Shown: piece after piece, positions 61,004 through 64,000 of the stretch | How positions within the stretch are numbered: position 1 is the first letter of the stretch | Layout of the letters: every line of letters starts with the position of its first letter | Assembly (NCBI GenBank): GCA_000341795.1 | Contig: AODO01000010.1 | Location: forward strand, 216,980-280,979 | Origin: Rhodococcus triatomae BKS 15-14 | GTDB taxonomy: Bacteria > Actinomycetota > Actinomycetes > Mycobacteriales > Mycobacteriaceae | Direction of reading: 5' to 3' | DNA: 64,000 bases | Made by a program: the position numbers and the translations under genes | Notes under the pieces: model-generated | Seen by the model: only the letters and a program-made list of their open reading frames with translations | Databases searched by the model: none | What the model was told of the DNA's origin: nothing

Positions 61004-61640
61004 CGTGCCGTCCTCCTGCTCGTAGGATCAGCACGCCGATCGCGGCGAACGCGAGACCACGCGGAAGCTCGATGACCAGCCCCGTGACGCCCGGCGCCTC
61101 GGGCCACGGGATGACGCAGATCAGGCCGCCGAGCGCCATGACGATGCCGATCCAGCGCGGAACCGCGGACGTGCGGGCCAGCACCACCCCGAGGGCGATC
61201 AGGCTGAGCATGTACGCCAGCCCGAAAACCGTCTGCACGACGGTGAAGCTCGGCGACGGGAACAGCGAGCCGTCGGCAGGCACGAGCTGCGCGGTGGCGG
61301 GATCGGATGCGAGCTCGTAGGAGACGAACGCCTCGACCGCCAGGTGGGGCAGCGCGGTGAGCATCAACGAGGCGTACAGGGTCACGAACGCGATCAGACC
61401 GCCGACGCCGACGCGGGGTGCGATCCAGGCGTAGATCCCCGGCAGGGCGGCCAGTTGCACGACGGTGCCGACGAGCAGGACCAACTGCGCCCAGGGGCTG
61501 GACCACGCGGTGAGGGACTCGACGGAGTGGGAGTTGCCGTCGACGACCGGGTGCAGGAGCCCGCCGGTGAGATTGAGGACGAAGGCGGCGATGACCGCCC
61601 CGGCGCTGAGCCGGTACAGGAATGCGGGTGTGATGGTCAT
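60957..61640 (-). CDS. membrane protein of unknown function
   Basis: A 227-residue protein with about six or seven hydrophobic helices (LYRLSAGAVIAAFVLNLTGGLLHP, WAQLVLLVGTVVQLAALPGIYAWI, and others). No family with known function was recognised; it looks like a small multi-pass integral membrane protein. The chosen ATG is the complement of 61638-61640; a much longer open frame reaching 62528 crosses lppL and is a shadow. It overlaps the 3' end of the BTAD regulator gene tail to tail. Direct heptamer repeats precede it. Confidence 0.75.
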   Translation of the reverse strand: MTITPAFLYRLSAGAVIAAFVLNLTGGLLHPVVDGNSHSVESLTAWSSPWAQLVLLVGTVVQLAALPGIYAWIAPRVGVGGLIAFVTLYASLMLTALPHLAVEAFVSYELASDPATAQLVPADGSLFPSPSFTVVQTVFGLAYMLSLIALGVVLARTSAVPRWIGIVMALGGLICVIPWPEAPGVTGLVIELPRGLAFAAIGVLILRAGGRHVRSVAAERSARPLPV

Positions 61641-61646
61641 GCACCG

Positions 61647-61678
61647 AGGCTGATCCCGGCCACTTGGCGACGACTTGG
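61647..61678 (-). promoter_or_regulatory. candidate SARP operator and promoter for the membrane protein
   Basis: Read on the minus strand, CCAAGTC (complement of 61672-61678) and CCAAGTG (61661-61667) are direct heptamers 11 bp apart. Exactly 8 bases further is CAGCCT (complement of 61647-61652), one base off the TANNNT -10 form, then 6 bases and the ATG. This copies the geometry seen before the FAD oxidase but with different heptamers, matching a different BTAD regulator. Confidence 0.5.
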
Positions 61679-61815
61679 TGCCGGGTTTCGGCCGCCGGGC
61701 GACCACCCGTGACGGGGAGGTGATTCGGGGAACCGGGAGTCGATCGGGAATGCTGGAGGCCGACCCTCGTTCGCCACACACCGCGAGCCGATTCAGCACC
61801 CCTGAGGAGACGTAC

Positions 61816-62826
61816 ATGCCGGGCCCGAGCGCACGCACCGCAACCGTACTCACGGGAGCGGTGTTACTGCTGGTCACGGGCTGTTCGAGCGACAGCGGCG
61901 AGGACCGGATCCAGACCATCGACGCGGCCACCGCGGCCGAGTCCCCCGTGCCCTCCACGACCCCAGCCGGCACTGTCGTCCCGCTTCCCGACCGCATCGC
62001 CGCGGCAACGTTCGACCCGTCGACGGGCACCGTGGCGATGCTCACAGACGACGCCCGGACCCTCCTGACGGTGCCTGCCTCGGACCCGGCGGCACCGCCG
62101 CGCGAGGTGGCGCTGCCGGGTGGCATCGCCTCGCTGTCCGCCGCCCGAGACGGCCTCGTGACGGTCCCCGCGGGCCGGGGCGTCGCGACCGTGAATCTCG
62201 CCGACGGCACCGTCTCCACCACACCGGTCGACGCCGACGTGCAGACGGCGGCGCTCCTCGGGGACGGCCGGATCGCCGTGGGCACCGCCGACGGAGACAT
62301 CCTGGAGATCGGCTCGGCGGGCACCGTCACGCACACCGTCGACGGTCTCGTCTCCGTCGACGCACTCGGTGTCCTCGGTGACGAGATCAGCGCCCTCGAC
62401 CGACGGCAGACCTCCGTGACCGAGGTGGACCTCGGTGGCGAGAAGCTCGGTATGGCGCTGCGGGCCGGTTCCGGTGCCACGAACCTGGTCACCGACGGCT
62501 TCGGGCGCATTCTCGTCACCGACACCAACGGCGGCGCACTGCTCTCACTGACCGCCGACCCGCTGATGATGCACCAGCGCTACCCGGTTCCGAACTCCCC
62601 GTACGCGCTCGCGGTCGATGCGAACACCGGCATGGTGTGGGTCAGCGTCACCGCCACCAACGAGATCGTCGGATTCGACCTGTCCACCGGCACCCCGGTC
62701 GAGAAGCGACGCTTCCCCACCGTCCGCCAGCCCAACGCGATCGCGGTCGACTCCGAGACCGGCACCGTCTTCGTGGCGTCCGGGACCGGCGACGGCGTCC
62801 AGCGCATCGACCCCGCGACGCCCTGA
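61816..62826 (+). CDS. lppL: LppL-like lipoprotein with beta-propeller repeats
   Basis: A 336-residue lipoprotein (lipobox VTGC, Cys23) whose mature part has repeated four-stranded YncE-like blades, seen in recurring [22 protein letters not shown] and [24 protein letters not shown]. The repeats suggest a beta-propeller on the outer face of the cytoplasmic membrane. It is named by sequence and position after LppL (Rv2138), which also precedes pyrD. The ATG at 61816 has GAGGAGA upstream. The function is unknown. Confidence 0.85.
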   Translation: MPGPSARTATVLTGAVLLLVTGCSSDSGEDRIQTIDAATAAESPVPSTTPAGTVVPLPDRIAAATFDPSTGTVAMLTDDARTLLTVPASDPAAPPREVALPGGIASLSAARDGLVTVPAGRGVATVNLADGTVSTTPVDADVQTAALLGDGRIAVGTADGDILEIGSAGTVTHTVDGLVSVDALGVLGDEISALDRRQTSVTEVDLGGEKLGMALRAGSGATNLVTDGFGRILVTDTNGGALLSLTADPLMMHQRYPVPNSPYALAVDANTGMVWVSVTATNEIVGFDLSTGTPVEKRRFPTVRQPNAIAVDSETGTVFVASGTGDGVQRIDPATP

Positions 62827-62882
62827 CGAACAGACACCGACACGTCGGCCACTTCCCACGTCCGCCCGAGGAGACACCTTCC

Positions 62883-63953
62883 GTGTACAAGTTGCTGCTG
62901 CGCCTGATGTTCCTACTGCCGCCGGAGCGCGTGCACCATCTCGCGTTCCTCGCGATGCGTCTCGTCACCACTCTCGCGCCGATGCGGACGGTGGTGTCGC
63001 GGGTGCTCACGGTCCCCGATCCGGTCCTGCGGACCCGGGCATTCGGCATCGACTTCCCCGGGCCTCTCGGACTCGCGGCCGGTTTCGACAAGAACGCCTC
63101 CGGTGTGAACGTCTGGGGCGCCCTCGGGTTCGGGTACGCCGAGGTCGGGACCGTCACCGCACAGGCCCAGCCCGGTAACCCGGCGCCGCGGCTGTTCCGG
63201 CTGCCCGCCGACCGGGCGCTGCTGAATCGGATGGGTTTCAACAACCACGGCGCGGGGCCGGCAGCCAACGAGTTGCGCAAGCGGATCACCACGCTGCCGA
63301 TCGGTGCGAACATCGGCAAGACCAAGGTCGTCGCCCCGGAGGACGCCGCGGACGACTACGCGGCCGGCGCGCGCCTGCTCGGCCCGCTCGCCGACTTCCT
63401 GGTCGTGAACGTCAGCTCTCCGAACACGCCCGGGCTGCGGGACCTCCAGGCGGTCGAGTCGCTGCGGCCGATCCTCGCCGCGGTTCTGGACTGCGTCGAC
63501 GTTCCCGTGCTGGTGAAGATCGCCCCGGACCTGTCGGACGAGGACGTCGACGCGGTCGCGGATCTGGCGGTCGAACTGGGTCTCGCCGGCATCGTCGCCA
63601 CGAACACCACGATCTCGAGGGAGGGTCTGAACACCCCCGCCGACGAGGTCGAGGCACTGGGCGCGGGCGGCATCTCCGGCGCACCCGTCGCCGACCGCTC
63701 GTTGGAGGTGCTGCGGCGCCTGCACGCACGGGTCGGCGACCGGATCGTGCTGATCTCCGTCGGTGGCATCGAGACCGTCGACCAGGCGTGGGAGCGGATC
63801 CTTGCGGGCGCGTCCCTGATCCAGGCGTACACCGGCTTCATCTACGGCGGCCCGTTCTGGATGAAGCGCATCAACAAGGGCCTGGCCCGCAAGGTCCGCG
63901 AGGGCGGCTTCGCCTCGCTCGCCGACGCCGTCGGCACCGGCACCCGCCCCTGA
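62883..63953 (+). CDS. pyrD: dihydroorotate dehydrogenase (quinone) PyrD
   Basis: A 356-residue class 2 dihydroorotate dehydrogenase, the membrane-associated flavoenzyme that oxidises dihydroorotate to orotate with quinone in pyrimidine synthesis. Features: the N-terminal helices ([18 protein letters not shown]) that bind the membrane; [12 protein letters not shown] with the FMN-site Lys; [33 protein letters not shown] with the catalytic Ser; and [24 protein letters not shown]. The GTG at 62883 has GAGGAGA upstream. A perfect hairpin follows. Confidence 0.96.
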   Translation: MYKLLLRLMFLLPPERVHHLAFLAMRLVTTLAPMRTVVSRVLTVPDPVLRTRAFGIDFPGPLGLAAGFDKNASGVNVWGALGFGYAEVGTVTAQAQPGNPAPRLFRLPADRALLNRMGFNNHGAGPAANELRKRITTLPIGANIGKTKVVAPEDAADDYAAGARLLGPLADFLVVNVSSPNTPGLRDLQAVESLRPILAAVLDCVDVPVLVKIAPDLSDEDVDAVADLAVELGLAGIVATNTTISREGLNTPADEVEALGAGGISGAPVADRSLEVLRRLHARVGDRIVLISVGGIETVDQAWERILAGASLIQAYTGFIYGGPFWMKRINKGLARKVREGGFASLADAVGTGTRP

Positions 63954-63973
63954 TCACCGCGGGGTGAGGGGAA

Positions 63974-64000
63974 CCCGACGCCGGTCGGACCGGCGTCGGG
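63974..64000 (+). terminator. perfect hairpin downstream of pyrD
   Basis: CCCGACGCCGGTC (63974-63986), one base, then GACCGGCGTCGGG (63988-64000) form a perfect inverted repeat 20 bases after the pyrD stop. It reaches the last base of the window, so a T-run beyond cannot be checked. Confidence 0.7.

Noticed and set aside
61641..62528. Upstream extension of the minus-strand membrane protein frame
   Set aside because: It is antisense to the lppL coding region and its leader; the region is Ser/Arg-rich and has no family similarity.
1..64000. tRNA, rRNA, CRISPR, insertion sequences, attachment sites
   Set aside because: No cloverleaf with CCA-type acceptor pattern, no repeat-spacer array and no transposase or integrase was recognised by eye; a covariance-model scan would settle the tRNA question.

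Overview
The window is high-GC DNA from a mycolic-acid actinobacterium of the Rhodococcus/Nocardia type. Evidence for this is the mycothiol ligase gene mshC, an MspA-type outer-membrane porin, a candidate IdeR/DtxR iron box, BTAD-type (SARP-like) regulators, frequent GTG starts and many apparently leaderless promoters. From memory of the Mycobacterium tuberculosis gene order, the outer parts follow the Rv2121c-Rv2139 backbone (hisG, hisE, metH, PAC2 protein; then mshC, SCO1664-type protein, DUF3090 protein, histidine phosphatase, uppP, and lppL-pyrD). Large accessory blocks sit inside that backbone.

Layout. 1-7.6 kb: hisG (partial), hisE, an RluA-type pseudouridine synthase, trhO, a HAD phosphatase and cobalamin-dependent metH on the minus strand, with a PAC2 protein and an MFS transporter diverging from metH. 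8.7-13.8 kb: an alkyl-sulfatase-like hydrolase, a ClC-type ion channel and a SulP/STAS transporter. 14.0-24.7 kb: a nitrate/nitrite block in which nirBD and narGHJI run head to tail behind a candidate GlnR box, followed by an MspA porin. 24.8-31.9 kb: an SMC-like operon matching JetA, JetB and JetC of type III Wadjet, but without the JetD nuclease subunit. 31.9-33.6 kb: a DUF222-HNH endonuclease gene overlapping a tiny coiled-coil gene. 33.9-38.3 kb: a BTAD/AAA regulator followed by a berberine-bridge-type FAD oxidase; between them lie heptamer repeats with the geometry of SARP operators. 38.4-44.9 kb: a DUF4383 membrane protein, a membrane-anchored coiled-coil protein and a ten-gene actinobacterial gas-vesicle operon preceded by a perfect CRP/GlxR-type palindrome. 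45.0-47.3 kb: a convergent lipoprotein/NRAMP-like/PRC-barrel operon. 47.5-52.4 kb: uppP to cinA, including mshC. 52.6-57.7 kb: an aldo/keto reductase, an F420-type flavoprotein, then heme oxygenase with a heme ABC importer (hmuO-TUV). 57.7-61.6 kb: a second BTAD/AAA regulator converging on a small membrane protein that also has 11-bp-spaced heptamer repeats in front. 61.8-64.0 kb: lppL and pyrD with a terminator at the window edge.

How the genes fit together: the nitrate block can take nitrate to nitrite (NarGHI) and nitrite to ammonium (NirBD), with the porin and perhaps SulP supplying anion entry. The heme block would free iron from heme under iron control. The two BTAD regulators look like local switches for their immediate neighbours. 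The most unusual items are the JetABC operon lacking JetD, the two regulator/target pairs, the charge-block tail proteins at the head of the gas-vesicle operon, and the NRAMP-like protein with altered metal-site motifs. No tRNA, rRNA, CRISPR array, insertion sequence or transposase was recognised.
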